Below, in pieces: positions 37,329 through 46,180 of a DNA stretch of 64,000 bases. The notes below the pieces were generated by a model. That model saw only the letters and a program-made list of their open reading frames with translations, ran no database searches and had not been told where the DNA came from. The DNA is taken from positions 1,364,001 through 1,428,000 of the forward strand of contig NZ_CP114285.2 of assembly GCF_027111255.2 (NCBI RefSeq), read 5' to 3'. Position 1 is the stretch's first letter; each line of letters opens with the position of its first letter. Source of the DNA: Flavobacterium flavigenum. GTDB lineage: Bacteria; Bacteroidota; Bacteroidia; Flavobacteriales; Flavobacteriaceae. A program made the translations under genes and the position numbers.

Positions 37329-37994
37329 TTATGGCTTTATTTGCTTACCATTCAACATTTCCATTATAGTTTCTCCATTTAAGGCATTAATTTCTAAATT
37401 TACTGTTCCTTTATTCAGAATAGAAAATTTTAACTGATACATTGGTACTCCTTTTTTGTAAATACCCCCATCACTATGATACCCTTCCCATCTATTCACA
37501 ATTATTAGTGTTGGATCACTATCCTTATAATCTGAAACAATATCTACTTTATATTCTCTTTTTATTTTTTCTCTCAAATCTTCTATTGAAAATTTATAAA
37601 GCAAATCATAATTAGTTTCTTTAATTAATTCTCCATTTTCGTCATATTCTTTAGTAATACCAATAGAGAAACCATAAAAAGTTTTCTCTATTCCTTTTAG
37701 ATTAAAAGTGTTTTTAAAATATATTTTATATAATTTGTATGGAGAATCTACTTTTCTTTCTTCAACTTGTATTACATCTTGAAATATAATCCTGTATCGA
37801 GTAATATCTGATCTATAAAAAACATCATTTTCCTTGGATTCATATTTATTATCTTTTTCAAGTTTCTCATATTTTTTAATATCAAACTGTTCCATACTAT
37901 CTTTTTGTTGAGTTGTTATGTTCCCTTTTTTTTCTTGACTTTTGCAGCCTATCGCACTAAACAATAGTAATGCTAATATTATTTTTTGTGTCAT
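37329..37994 (-). CDS. Lipoprotein, probable immunity protein of the adjacent metzincin effector
   Basis: The 221-residue protein has a lipoprotein signal peptide MTQKIILALLLFSAIGC with the lipobox ending at Cys17. The mature part is charged, with no catalytic motif; strands such as KLYKIYFKNTFNLKG and YQLKFSILNKGTVNLEINALN suggest a beta-rich fold. It starts 2 bp after the stop of the effector gene, which is the classic effector-immunity arrangement, and periplasmic location suits protection from a toxin delivered to the periplasm. Immunity function is inferred from context. Confidence 0.7.
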   Translation of the reverse strand: MTQKIILALLLFSAIGCKSQEKKGNITTQQKDSMEQFDIKKYEKLEKDNKYESKENDVFYRSDITRYRIIFQDVIQVEERKVDSPYKLYKIYFKNTFNLKGIEKTFYGFSIGITKEYDENGELIKETNYDLLYKFSIEDLREKIKREYKVDIVSDYKDSDPTLIIVNRWEGYHSDGGIYKKGVPMYQLKFSILNKGTVNLEINALNGETIMEMLNGKQIKP

Positions 37995-37996
37995 GA

Positions 37997-39574
37997 TTAT
38001 CTAACATTAGATTTTACAATTTTCCACTGCCAGTGCCAAGTGGTAATTTTCGTGTTATCCGGATGTGAAGCGTCAGCATAAGACATAATATTGGTAGTTT
38101 CGTAGAGGTCAAAAATAAACTTTTTTGATGGAGTAGTTGTGCCTCCAGGATGTGTGTGTTCTAATCCTAAACCATGAAGCCCCTCATGATTTAAAGTATA
38201 ATCATTACGGATTGAAAATATAAATACATTTTTTTTCTTAATCTCTTCTACTTGTCCCAAGGTACCTGAATATCCCCTTCCTGGAAAAACGACCATATCA
38301 TATGGAATATCCCCAAAACAAAAAACGGTAAAATGATTAGCATATTTGACGGCATTGCCGGGTTGCGCTAAGAATTGGGTATGTAAATAGGTAAACATTT
38401 GCTTTCCCGGATAATCTTCATATAAGCCACCATCTGTTGTGTCTGTTCTTCTTGCTGTTGGAGGCTCTATTACATTTTTTTCATAAATAAACTTACCATA
38501 CGTTTTTACCCCAGTTGTTACATTTGTATTTATAGTAAAATTAGAATCTGTAGTTAAGTCAAATTCGTTTACACTTAAAGAATTTGAATAATCTTCAAAA
38601 TTACCTTGAATTAGTGATTGATGTAGCGCATACTGTAAACTATCTTTTTCCGCAGAGGTAAAAGTACCTGTGTTTGATCTTAATGTCCTATTAATATTTG
38701 TTTTAACATTCACAAAAACAAACTTTTGCACTTTTCTATTGGCAGCATCATTTGGCCCAACTATAATTTTACCCGCTAATTTCTTCAACCCCATTAATTC
38801 TGCGGGGGTTTTACCATTGCTTCCTTTTGGATAGGCATATACTTTTATTTCCTGTGCGGCAGCAAACTCGGCAATACACTTAATCTTTAAGGTATCTGTG
38901 GCTGTGCGCTTGACCCCAATAGTTTTATCGGCAATAAGTACCGGGTGGGCATCGCTACCATCATCACCATTTATTTCAAAATAAGTTTTATTAAACTCCA
39001 CCCGAATTTTATCCGGTTCATCGGGGCCATCAACTTGTATCAAAATTTTAAGCTCTGCCTCGCAAGGTGGCTTGGGTGTTGTGGTTATGCTGTCGCTATA
39101 TGGTTTTGGGAAAATATTGAGCCAGGGTATAAAATATTCAGCATCGGGTGGCACGGCTTTTTTAACCGCTACCTTGTTATACTGTTTTTTTAAAGCTTTA
39201 AATGCTTCTGCGGGAGTTTCGTATTCTGTATTACTGTCTCTATGGGGTGCCTTTCCGTTCGGTGCTTCATAACCATTTTTAAGTATAGTTTCATAAGCAG
39301 GTTCTGGCGTTAATACTCCATCATCAATACGCAGCCAGTCAAAACCAAACTCGCCTGTATAAGTAGGTAAAGTTCTAAACTCAACGAGCGCCAAACTTAT
39401 TTTATCTTCTTTTTTAGGCGCTTTTTTATTTTTGCCGTGTTTTACCCCTCCTTTTTTACCAACTCCAACAACTTGCTTCATTGAGCTATTCTCAATTCCG
39501 GTTCCGGAAAATATTTTATGGCTACCACCTGTAATTTCGGTTATATTACCATTTACATATCTTGTTCTGCTCAT
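37997..39574 (-). CDS. Predicted T6SS effector, metzincin-type zinc metalloprotease
   Basis: The 525-residue protein has no signal peptide. The N-terminal 55 residues (MSRTRYVNGNITEITGGSHK, IFSGTGIENSS, then a Lys-rich stretch) look like a delivery marker, followed by a proline-rich linker and beta-rich middle (about 170-300). The C-terminal zincin has HEGLHGLGLEH at 463-473 (HExxHxxGxxH) and the Met-turn NIMSYAD around Met497. It begins 2 bp after the vgrG stop and is followed by a lipoprotein gene, so VgrG-dependent secretion is likely. The target substrate (periplasmic proteins of rivals) is inferred. Confidence 0.8.
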   Translation of the reverse strand: MSRTRYVNGNITEITGGSHKIFSGTGIENSSMKQVVGVGKKGGVKHGKNKKAPKKEDKISLALVEFRTLPTYTGEFGFDWLRIDDGVLTPEPAYETILKNGYEAPNGKAPHRDSNTEYETPAEAFKALKKQYNKVAVKKAVPPDAEYFIPWLNIFPKPYSDSITTTPKPPCEAELKILIQVDGPDEPDKIRVEFNKTYFEINGDDGSDAHPVLIADKTIGVKRTATDTLKIKCIAEFAAAQEIKVYAYPKGSNGKTPAELMGLKKLAGKIIVGPNDAANRKVQKFVFVNVKTNINRTLRSNTGTFTSAEKDSLQYALHQSLIQGNFEDYSNSLSVNEFDLTTDSNFTINTNVTTGVKTYGKFIYEKNVIEPPTARRTDTTDGGLYEDYPGKQMFTYLHTQFLAQPGNAVKYANHFTVFCFGDIPYDMVVFPGRGYSGTLGQVEEIKKKNVFIFSIRNDYTLNHEGLHGLGLEHTHPGGTTTPSKKFIFDLYETTNIMSYADASHPDNTKITTWHWQWKIVKSNVR

Positions 39575-39576
39575 TA

Positions 39577-41388
39577 TTAAAACATTTTGCTTTTTTCTGC
39601 TGAGTTATTTTGTATATGCTGATCTGAATGTTGTTCTAAATTTTCTTTACTATGAGTTACAATTTTTTTATCACTAATAGTTGTTCTGTCATTCTTAACT
39701 TCCGAATGTAGATCGCCTTCAATAATTTCATTTAGTGCTCCTTTCACATTCATAGTACTGTCACCACCAATGAAAACATTATGCATCATTCCAACCGAAG
39801 TTAATTTATCACCCCCAGCACTTTCATAAATATTCATAGCCGCTGATGAATTAATATTTTGTCCAGCTGTCATAAAAATATCACCACCGGCATTCAAAGT
39901 CAAATTCTTCGGTGCATTCACATCAATATTTCCCTGACCATCCATTTTCCAGGTATTACCGCTGGGATCTTCAATCAAAATACTTCCCTCTCCGTCGTTC
40001 AAAATAAATTTGATTCCTGAACGGGTGTGGATCGCTTTTACATTATTCTGACCGTCTGCATAACCACTGGTGGCGCTTCCATTATATTGTGTTCCTAAAA
40101 TATATGGATTCTGTGCATTGTCACCTTCAAAACCTACCAAAACCTCTTCATCGATTTCGGGAATAAAGTAAAAACCTTTTCCTGAACCTGAATGTGGCTG
40201 TATCATTCGAATCCATTCACTTGAATTGTTTCCGCCTGGCCAGTTGAATTGTACTTTTACACGTCCTAATCCTTCCGGATCGTTGTTGTCTTTTACTTTC
40301 GCTGGCTGTGTTTGGGCTTTCGCAAATACATCTACGTCTGTATAGTGAGGGGCTGCAACGTCTGCCGGAATAGCTTTGAAATTACAGGAATAATTTCCGT
40401 GGACCTGAGAAATGTGTGTTACTTCTGTCACAATCAATTCGTGTTCTACAGTCTGGTTTATGATGCTAAAAACCTGTCCAAGCCCTAACGGAAAATAAGA
40501 TATTCCGCTGTAATAAACACTATTGGCGTCGCTGCCTGCGGTCTGCAGTCTGACCATTTCCTGGATTTCTTCGCTGCTTTGGGCATTGGTGGTGTAAGCT
40601 CCATTATTCAAATCGCTTTGGGCAACGGTTCCCTGATTATGTCCTACTACAGCAGAGAAGCTGTCTTTGCTTCCTGATGAAGTTCTGGCTGAGGCATTAC
40701 GAATGTTGGATGCATTATTATAATCATACCCTCCCAAAGAAATTTTATGGGAAGCCATGTTGGTCTGGATTTTAAAACCATGCAGCGAAGACCCGTTGAT
40801 GAGTTTTATTTTACTGGTTTTGGTTTGTCCGAACTGCATCCGCATTCCGTCAAAATAGAACCACTGCCCGTATCGGCTTGCCAATCGTTTCAAGAAATCA
40901 AAATTGGTCTCATTATACTGGGACAGGTATTTGAATTCCTGAAGGTAGGTCGATTTTATAGCATCCCTTTCATAGAATTCTCCCGGACCTTCTGCTAAAA
41001 TATCCAGCACGATATCATTCATGCCTCTTTGTTGATAGGTTCTTGATTTTTTCATATCGTCCAGAACAATAGTGTGGCTGATGCCTTTGACATGCAATCC
41101 TTCGGCACTGCCATGAAGGTCTATTGATGAAAGTTCTGTAATAATGCCTTTGCTCATCAACCGGATTCCTGTAAGGCTTTTAAAGGTAAAGATAACTTCA
41201 TCCCCAAGATAGGTTCGCAATGCCTTTGCCTGATCTGCAGGGTTTATGATCGCTTTGCCTGTATATTGCCAAACAAAAGAAAAATGATGGTGATCGGCCA
41301 TCTTTTGTGACAGTTCTAAATTATGATAAACTACGTTTTGGGTAAAGCTCCCTATGCTGATATGTACCTGTTCTGAAAAATGTCCCAT
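39577..41388 (-). CDS. vgrG: T6SS spike protein VgrG (TssI)
   Basis: The 603-residue protein has the gp27-like base (SIGSFTQNVVYHNLELSQKM, YNETNFDFLKRLASRYGQW), the OB-fold region ending in RVKVQFNWPGGNNSSEWIRM followed by the VgrG hallmark VLVGFEGDNAQNPYILGT, and a gp5-like beta-helix needle (GNIDVNAPKNLTLNAGGDIF, NSSAAMNIYESAGGDK). No C-terminal toxin domain is fused; the cargo is the separately encoded metzincin protein just downstream. It forms the trimeric tip of the tube. Confidence 0.93.
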   Translation of the reverse strand: MGHFSEQVHISIGSFTQNVVYHNLELSQKMADHHHFSFVWQYTGKAIINPADQAKALRTYLGDEVIFTFKSLTGIRLMSKGIITELSSIDLHGSAEGLHVKGISHTIVLDDMKKSRTYQQRGMNDIVLDILAEGPGEFYERDAIKSTYLQEFKYLSQYNETNFDFLKRLASRYGQWFYFDGMRMQFGQTKTSKIKLINGSSLHGFKIQTNMASHKISLGGYDYNNASNIRNASARTSSGSKDSFSAVVGHNQGTVAQSDLNNGAYTTNAQSSEEIQEMVRLQTAGSDANSVYYSGISYFPLGLGQVFSIINQTVEHELIVTEVTHISQVHGNYSCNFKAIPADVAAPHYTDVDVFAKAQTQPAKVKDNNDPEGLGRVKVQFNWPGGNNSSEWIRMIQPHSGSGKGFYFIPEIDEEVLVGFEGDNAQNPYILGTQYNGSATSGYADGQNNVKAIHTRSGIKFILNDGEGSILIEDPSGNTWKMDGQGNIDVNAPKNLTLNAGGDIFMTAGQNINSSAAMNIYESAGGDKLTSVGMMHNVFIGGDSTMNVKGALNEIIEGDLHSEVKNDRTTISDKKIVTHSKENLEQHSDQHIQNNSAEKSKMF

Positions 41389-41416
41389 AATAATACTATT
41401 TATTGGTTCTTTACAA

Positions 41417-41812
41417 TTAGCTTAAGGCAATCCAGTTGTTAGAAAATTTCGCATCTCCAAAAGTCAATTCTTTAGCTACTAATTCTATTGTAATTTTCAT
41501 TGGTACTTCAGTAGTACTCGTAAATTGTTCGTCATAACCAATACAAAATGCTTTCGTAAACGTAAGCTCTTTCATTTTGCTCATAGCATCCCTTCTGTAA
41601 AAAATGATTTTACCATCTTTTGTTAAATCACCATTTAACATCCAGGACAGAAAATTGCTGTTTTGAGTAGCTTCAATAATCATTTTTATAATTCCTCCTT
41701 TGGCATTTCCGGTAGGTTTACTTGTATTATCAATTTCCTGTTTAAAGCTTACATTGAATGCAAGTACGTTATATTCTTCTCCGTCTATATTTAATTTAGA
41801 TAAAAAACTCAT
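41417..41812 (-). CDS. tssD: T6SS tube protein Hcp (TssD), copy 2
   Basis: The 131-residue protein has the Bacteroidota TssD pattern: MSFLSKLNIDGEEYNVLAFNV, the glycine turn KGGIIKMIIEA, and KELTFTKAFCIGYDEQF with a final KELTFGDAKFSNNW. It is homologous to the copy at 41941 but differs throughout (for example NFDHNSDTP against QFTSTTEVP), so it may be a specialised tube or adaptor subunit for the neighbouring VgrG-effector set. It lies beyond a terminator, just before vgrG. Confidence 0.88.
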   Translation of the reverse strand: MSFLSKLNIDGEEYNVLAFNVSFKQEIDNTSKPTGNAKGGIIKMIIEATQNSNFLSWMLNGDLTKDGKIIFYRRDAMSKMKELTFTKAFCIGYDEQFTSTTEVPMKITIELVAKELTFGDAKFSNNWIALS

Positions 41813-41863
41813 TTGTAGATTTGTTAGGTTATTAAAAGATTTGAAATAGATTTAGTGCTGATT

Positions 41864-41899
41864 AAACAAAAAAGGAAGTCCCATAGCAGGACTCCCTTT
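41864..41899 (-). terminator. Terminator between the two hcp genes
   Basis: On the minus strand AAAGGGAGTCC (41889-41899) pairs with GGACTTCCTTT (41871-41881), with a short loop and then TTTTTTGTTT (down to 41862). It lies 42 bp after the stop of the first hcp gene. It should let hcp be expressed far above the downstream spike and effector genes, with partial read-through. Confidence 0.75.
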
Positions 41900-41940
41900 A
41901 ATAGTTTCAAGCTTAAAAAAGTTTGATAAAGTCCAAAGGA

Positions 41941-42327
41941 TTATACCCAAGCATTATCAAATTCCCCTCCGCCCATCGAAATTTTGCGTGCTGAAATCAT
42001 AAAAGTCTCCGTTAAAGGAGTATCACTGTTATGATCAAAGTTTTCTTTGTACTTAACCATGTAAGCCTCTGTAAACTTTAGCTCTTTTAAAGTAGCATTA
42101 GAATCACGTTTGATGAATTTAACAGAACCATCTTTTCTTTCGAAATTATTGGTCATCCACTCAAACAATTCAGTACTTCCTGTAGATTCTACTTCAAGCA
42201 TAATTCTTCCTCCACGAGTTACTGTAGATGGACGCCCTGAAGCATCTGTTTCCTGAGCTAAATCATAACTCACATTCAATACTTTGTAATCCTTTCCGGC
42301 TACTGACAACGATGTTAAAAACGACAT
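41941..42327 (-). CDS. tssD: T6SS tube protein Hcp (TssD), copy 1
   Basis: The 128-residue protein is a typical TssD of T6SSiii: MSFLTSLSVAGKDYKVLNVSY, VTRGGRIMLEVESTGSTELFEW, KDGSVKFIKRDSNATLKELKF and KISMGGGEFDNAWV. Hexamers of this protein stack into the inner tube. It has its own promoter-like region (-7 box at 42368-42375) and a terminator right after it, as expected for the most abundant component. Confidence 0.92.
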   Translation of the reverse strand: MSFLTSLSVAGKDYKVLNVSYDLAQETDASGRPSTVTRGGRIMLEVESTGSTELFEWMTNNFERKDGSVKFIKRDSNATLKELKFTEAYMVKYKENFDHNSDTPLTETFMISARKISMGGGEFDNAWV

Positions 42328-42367
42328 AATAAAAATTTTTTAATTATTAATTTATTTATTCATAGGG

Positions 42368-42375
42368 CAAATATA
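42368..42375 (-). promoter_or_regulatory. Candidate Bacteroidota -7 promoter box for hcp
   Basis: On the minus strand the sequence reads TATATTTG, matching TAnnTTTG, 40 bp upstream of the hcp start at 42327 within the AT-rich 98-bp gap after tssE. No good TTTG -33 element is seen at the ideal spacing. Confidence 0.4.
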
Positions 42376-42425
42376 AAAATAATTCTTACAATTAAAAATA
42401 AATTAACGCTATTTTATTTACTTTT

Positions 42426-42857
42426 TTATTTATAAGATAATGGCCCTACAAAAAAGTATCCCTTAAAGTCGAAAATTCTATTGGTACTTTTTATTGTTGC
42501 ATCAATTATAATGTCAACCCTCTTCTTTGCCCTGCTCATATCATCTACAAAAAAAGTTTCTTCTGACAATTCTACCCTGAGATCATTAAGTTTGATCCTG
42601 CCCTCATGCAAAAGCAAAGATTGTTTCATGGTCTTCGATATTATTTCTTTAAGCGTATTTTCATTCATAAGCAAATCAAAATCGATCTCCCATATTTTAG
42701 ATCCAAAAGTTTCATCAAATTTACATTCGCCAAATGTTGTTGTAGCCAGCAAAATTATCTGCTGGGCAATTGAATGTTCAATGGATGTTTTCTCTAATTC
42801 TTTTTTTTGAATAATAGCATTAAAATCTATGGGCAGTTTATAAAAAGCTCCTTTCAT
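42426..42857 (-). CDS. tssE: T6SS baseplate protein TssE (gp25-like)
   Basis: The 143-residue protein has the gp25 lysozyme-like fold: SIEHSIAQQIILLATTTFGE in the first half, EIDFDLLMNENTLKEIISKTM, and KRVDIIIDATIKSTNRIFDF near the end. It links sheath and baseplate. The family motif EFR-G-E.S-I is only weakly kept, as is usual for T6SSiii TssE. It lies 11 bp after the next gene upstream in the operon. Confidence 0.82.
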   Translation of the reverse strand: MKGAFYKLPIDFNAIIQKKELEKTSIEHSIAQQIILLATTTFGECKFDETFGSKIWEIDFDLLMNENTLKEIISKTMKQSLLLHEGRIKLNDLRVELSEETFFVDDMSRAKKRVDIIIDATIKSTNRIFDFKGYFFVGPLSYK

Positions 42858-42868
42858 ATCTTCCTCAA

Positions 42869-43582
42869 TTAAATATAAATTATCCTGTCTGTTTTTCCAT
42901 TATATCCTGTTTCTATAGCTTTAGAAACTTTTTTCCTCTTAATAATACTAAGTGTTACTTTTGGTGTAAGTTTCAAAAATTTCTCCCGGTACAAAATATC
43001 ACCAATAAAACGTTTGCCTTTATTTTCGTCAACAACAATAAAATAGCTTGTTCCTTTTTCAATTTTGAGTGTATTGATATCCCCGGCAAAAAGCTGAATA
43101 TTTTGATTCTCTTTTTGAAAAGTATACCAGAGTTCTTCGTCATTTAATTTTCTGTGTTTCGAAATATCAAATACTTCTATTTCTTCTTTTAAGGGTTCGA
43201 AAGGAATATTTTCAAAAAGAAAATTCTTTGGTGCTAAAAATTTCAGTCCAAAAAAACTCCAAATTCCTTTTTTTCTGGTTTTCTCTTTAAAGAAAAAAGT
43301 GTCCCGTGTAACTTTATATATTTCTTTTTCGTTGGTTTTATCATCCGTTACGATCATTTGATATGTTGGAACCTCAATTTCTACAGGAATTTCAGAAGTC
43401 TCAAAAAATGTTTTGAGATTTACTGTTCCAACTTCCTGCTCTGAAATTACAATACTTATAGTATGCTTCCTTAAAGCCGAATCTGTTCTTACCACCACAT
43501 CACCTTCTCCGCTGCCGGCGTAAAAAACAGAACCTTCGTTATCTGTAAGTCCTAATGAAAGATTTAATTCTGGAAATGGCAT
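42869..43582 (-). CDS. Uncharacterised T6SS-locus protein (237 residues)
   Basis: The cytosolic-looking 237-residue protein has no signal peptide. It starts MPFPELNLSLGLTDNEGSVF and contains a beta-rich region (HTISIVISEQEVGTVNLKTFF, VEIEVPTYQMIVTDD) with lysine-rich ends. I do not recognise a family. It is encoded tightly before tssE (11 bp) and 77 bp after a secreted protein gene. Its place inside the structural part of the locus suggests an accessory baseplate or regulatory role, but nothing in the sequence proves it. Confidence 0.65.
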   Translation of the reverse strand: MPFPELNLSLGLTDNEGSVFYAGSGEGDVVVRTDSALRKHTISIVISEQEVGTVNLKTFFETSEIPVEIEVPTYQMIVTDDKTNEKEIYKVTRDTFFFKEKTRKKGIWSFFGLKFLAPKNFLFENIPFEPLKEEIEVFDISKHRKLNDEELWYTFQKENQNIQLFAGDINTLKIEKGTSYFIVVDENKGKRFIGDILYREKFLKLTPKVTLSIIKRKKVSKAIETGYNGKTDRIIYI

Positions 43583-43659
43583 ATTTTAGCTATTTATATG
43601 ATGATTTTAATTTTATAAACAGACAGCTTATCCGTAAACTATCTGAAATTTTAAGCTAA

Positions 43660-44187
43660 CTACTTTTTTCTAATCTTATATACTTTCAAACAATTGAGAT
43701 AATGTTTTAAATTCTCATTATCCACAGCACTCGGACTAAACTCATAATCTTTTTTAAGCGTATAAAATCTTATTGAATTAATGGTGTTGGCATTAAGTTT
43801 TTTTATATCTGCACCTGTAAGCTCTACAACTGCAGTACCGTCACAGTTTACTGCAAACGAATTTTTTAAAATATACATGTCCCCATTTTTGAAATAAAGT
43901 TCTAATGGCTGTTCCTGTTTTACACAAACATTATCTGTAAATATTTTAAAGTATAGATATAAACTACCTTTTCTTTTCCCAAGCTGCAATACTGCATATT
44001 CAGAATCTTCATTAAAAACCCTCAACAAAATTGGAGGTGCACTTGCAAAAAGCTTCCCCGAAAGCAACAAATCATTTTGCGAAACAGGACAATTTATTTC
44101 ACTTAATACGGGTATTTTTTGAGCTTTAACCGGATTTGGAGTTAGTAACAATACAGTGACTGCAAGAAAAATTTTCAGTAGGTTCAT
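43660..44187 (-). CDS. Secreted T6SS-locus protein of unknown function
   Basis: The 175-residue protein has a signal peptide MNLLKIFLAVTVLLLTPNPVKAQ. The mature domain has three cysteines (for example INCPVSQ, DNVCVKQ, AVNCDG), with beta strands such as LYLYFKIFTDN and TAVVELTGADIKK. Several Flavobacterium T6SS loci hold such periplasmic proteins; the family is not recognised. It lies between the tssC terminator and the 237-residue protein. Confidence 0.65.
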   Translation of the reverse strand: MNLLKIFLAVTVLLLTPNPVKAQKIPVLSEINCPVSQNDLLLSGKLFASAPPILLRVFNEDSEYAVLQLGKRKGSLYLYFKIFTDNVCVKQEQPLELYFKNGDMYILKNSFAVNCDGTAVVELTGADIKKLNANTINSIRFYTLKKDYEFSPSAVDNENLKHYLNCLKVYKIRKK

Positions 44188-44230
44188 AAATTTGAATTAT
44201 TTGGTTTGACCATTCAAAAGATCAATGTTT

Positions 44231-44267
44231 TGTTTAAAAAGGAAACATAAAAATATGTTTCCTTTTT
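44231..44267 (-). terminator. Terminator after tssC
   Basis: Nearly perfect inverted repeat AAAAAGGAAACAT (44236-44248) / ATGTTTCCTTTTT (44254-44267), only 16 bp past the tssC stop. On the minus strand the right arm ends in TTTTT followed by AAACAAAACA. It should limit expression of downstream genes relative to the sheath genes. Confidence 0.7.
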
Positions 44268-44282
44268 ATAGAGGCATTACTA

Positions 44283-45659
44283 TTATTTTTGTTCGTAATC
44301 TGTATCCCATTCAGTTCCGTCATCCCCTTTATGCCCATCCATTTTGATAAGGAAGTTTTTTGCCGGGAAATAAGGCTTCATGTGGATATCCATATAAATT
44401 CTGTCTTTTTGAATTGGATCCTGCTCGAATCTGCGGATTTCAAAATTTTCGATTAATTTATCAGGACCTGTGATTCCGTCAAGGAAAGCCACAATCTGAT
44501 TCATGATTTCTTTACGTGTTTTTGCTGTAAAGTTTTCGAAAGCACGACGGTTAAGGAAATCCATTAATACTTTGGTCACATAATCAAAAACACGAACTAC
44601 AGAATAGGTTTGCAACCCTAAGTTATCACCGCTGAATAATGTTTTGGCAGAGAAAGCCATTACTTTTCCGTACTCGTTTACCATAGGAACCAGTCCTAAG
44701 TTTTCAAGGTTCGCAATTTCACTTTTCTTAAGATCAAATTTTACTCCGTCAACTTCATTGATTCCACCGAATTTTTTACCAGCTGTAACCTGAGACATCA
44801 ATGTTTTGTAAATTTTTCCGGCAAGGGCTGCAGAAGGAGCTATATGTAAATCTTCATTTTCACCAATCTGGTCAAATCTGCCACGTCCTACTAACCAGTT
44901 ACAAGTCATGATTACGTTAGAACGGTACACATCTCCACCTGTTAGAGAAGCTGCATCAAACATTTCCATTACATCATCCGGTTCATCCAGGTGTTCGAAA
45001 TCGGTAACCAGCATTACTTTATTTTCATGTGCAATTTTTGCCCATTTTTCGATCACTTTATTTGAACCTAAATAGCCTGGAATTACCAAAATACCGTAGT
45101 TGTTTTTAAGATCTAAACGATCGTAATTGTCTACCAGTTCTGAATGAATTGCATCGATAAAACGTGTGTTATCAAGATCTTTTAATTGCTCTAAATCAGC
45201 ATTTACGATCGTCACATTTTTTACTTTATCTGTTTCAGTGTTTTTGAAGAACAAGGCAACTGTTCTGTAAGCTGCTTCGATTTCTCTTGTATCTTCAACT
45301 GCTTTCGCAAGATTCTTTTTCAATAATGCTTCAGACTCTTTACTTTTGTCTTCACTTTGTGCCACCATATCAGTCAAAGCTTCATTGCTGCTTAAAACTG
45401 AAGACCATAATTCTAAAGTCTTTAAAAGTGTTTCTCTTTCTTTTGCTTTGTTTACTTCTCCAAGGAAAATTTTTCTTCTTGCTTTTCTATCCGGATTAAG
45501 ATTCTGAATTCCTTCAATTGACATTTCCAGTAAATCAAAACCGCCGTATTTAGCCAGTTTTTCAATATTTTTCTCAATTGAACCTGCTCCTGCAATTACT
45601 CTAGGCTCTAATACTGCAGTATCACCGTCGTTATTTTTATATGCTTCTTTATTTGACAT
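44283..45659 (-). CDS. tssC: T6SS sheath large subunit TssC
   Basis: The 458-residue protein matches TssC/VipB: KNVTIVNADLEQLKDLDN, YGILVIPGYLGSNKVIEKWA, NKVMLVTDFEHLDEPDD, DVYRSNVIMTCNWLVGRGRF and the C-terminal DPIQKDRIYMDIHMKPYFPA. With TssB it builds the contractile sheath around the Hcp tube. It follows tssB by 19 bp and is followed by a terminator. Confidence 0.93.
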   Translation of the reverse strand: MSNKEAYKNNDGDTAVLEPRVIAGAGSIEKNIEKLAKYGGFDLLEMSIEGIQNLNPDRKARRKIFLGEVNKAKERETLLKTLELWSSVLSSNEALTDMVAQSEDKSKESEALLKKNLAKAVEDTREIEAAYRTVALFFKNTETDKVKNVTIVNADLEQLKDLDNTRFIDAIHSELVDNYDRLDLKNNYGILVIPGYLGSNKVIEKWAKIAHENKVMLVTDFEHLDEPDDVMEMFDAASLTGGDVYRSNVIMTCNWLVGRGRFDQIGENEDLHIAPSAALAGKIYKTLMSQVTAGKKFGGINEVDGVKFDLKKSEIANLENLGLVPMVNEYGKVMAFSAKTLFSGDNLGLQTYSVVRVFDYVTKVLMDFLNRRAFENFTAKTRKEIMNQIVAFLDGITGPDKLIENFEIRRFEQDPIQKDRIYMDIHMKPYFPAKNFLIKMDGHKGDDGTEWDTDYEQK

Positions 45660-45678
45660 CTCTTCGTATTTTTAAATT

Positions 45679-46128
45679 TTATTTATTTTGTTTTAGTTCA
45701 TTGATAAGCGTTCCAAGACTTTCTAATAAAGCTTTTTTTGCTTCTCCGTCTTCTAAAGCCGCTTTCAGGATTTTGTTAGACTTTAACTGACGGATGATTT
45801 TTTGATACTGGTCTTTTTCTGTTTCCAGTTCAGATAAAAAATTACTTTGTGATGTAATTCCTTTTATTCCAAAATCTCCCAGGTTTTTAAAATTTAAAGC
45901 TTCCACTTTTGTTGCTCCTTCAGCAGTTTCAAAGTTCACCTTTACTTGTGGTTTAAAGTGTTCAAATGCTTTTTCGATACTTGTGATTCCTTCAACCAAC
46001 TCTGGTTTAATAGGCGCATCAACCGTTAATTTCTGAGCAACAAGTGTTCTGTTTTGAGGAATAGCACTGATGGCCTCATCAGCATCTAATTTTACTTCAT
46101 TACCTCCAATTCCATAATTTGATAACAT
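45679..46128 (-). CDS. tssB: T6SS sheath small subunit TssB
   Basis: The 149-residue protein is the small sheath subunit of the Bacteroidota type: MLSNYGIGGNEVKLDADEAIS, then VTSIEKAFEHFKPQVKVNFE-like strands (residues 48-67) and NLGDFGIKGITSQSNFLSEL, ending in a helix with KALLESLGTLINEL. It pairs with TssC, whose gene follows. Cytosolic. Confidence 0.9.
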   Translation of the reverse strand: MLSNYGIGGNEVKLDADEAISAIPQNRTLVAQKLTVDAPIKPELVEGITSIEKAFEHFKPQVKVNFETAEGATKVEALNFKNLGDFGIKGITSQSNFLSELETEKDQYQKIIRQLKSNKILKAALEDGEAKKALLESLGTLINELKQNK

Positions 46129-46180
46129 AATTTTTAATTTTTAGTGATTATTCTATTAATTCTTTTTACTCTAATTCTAA

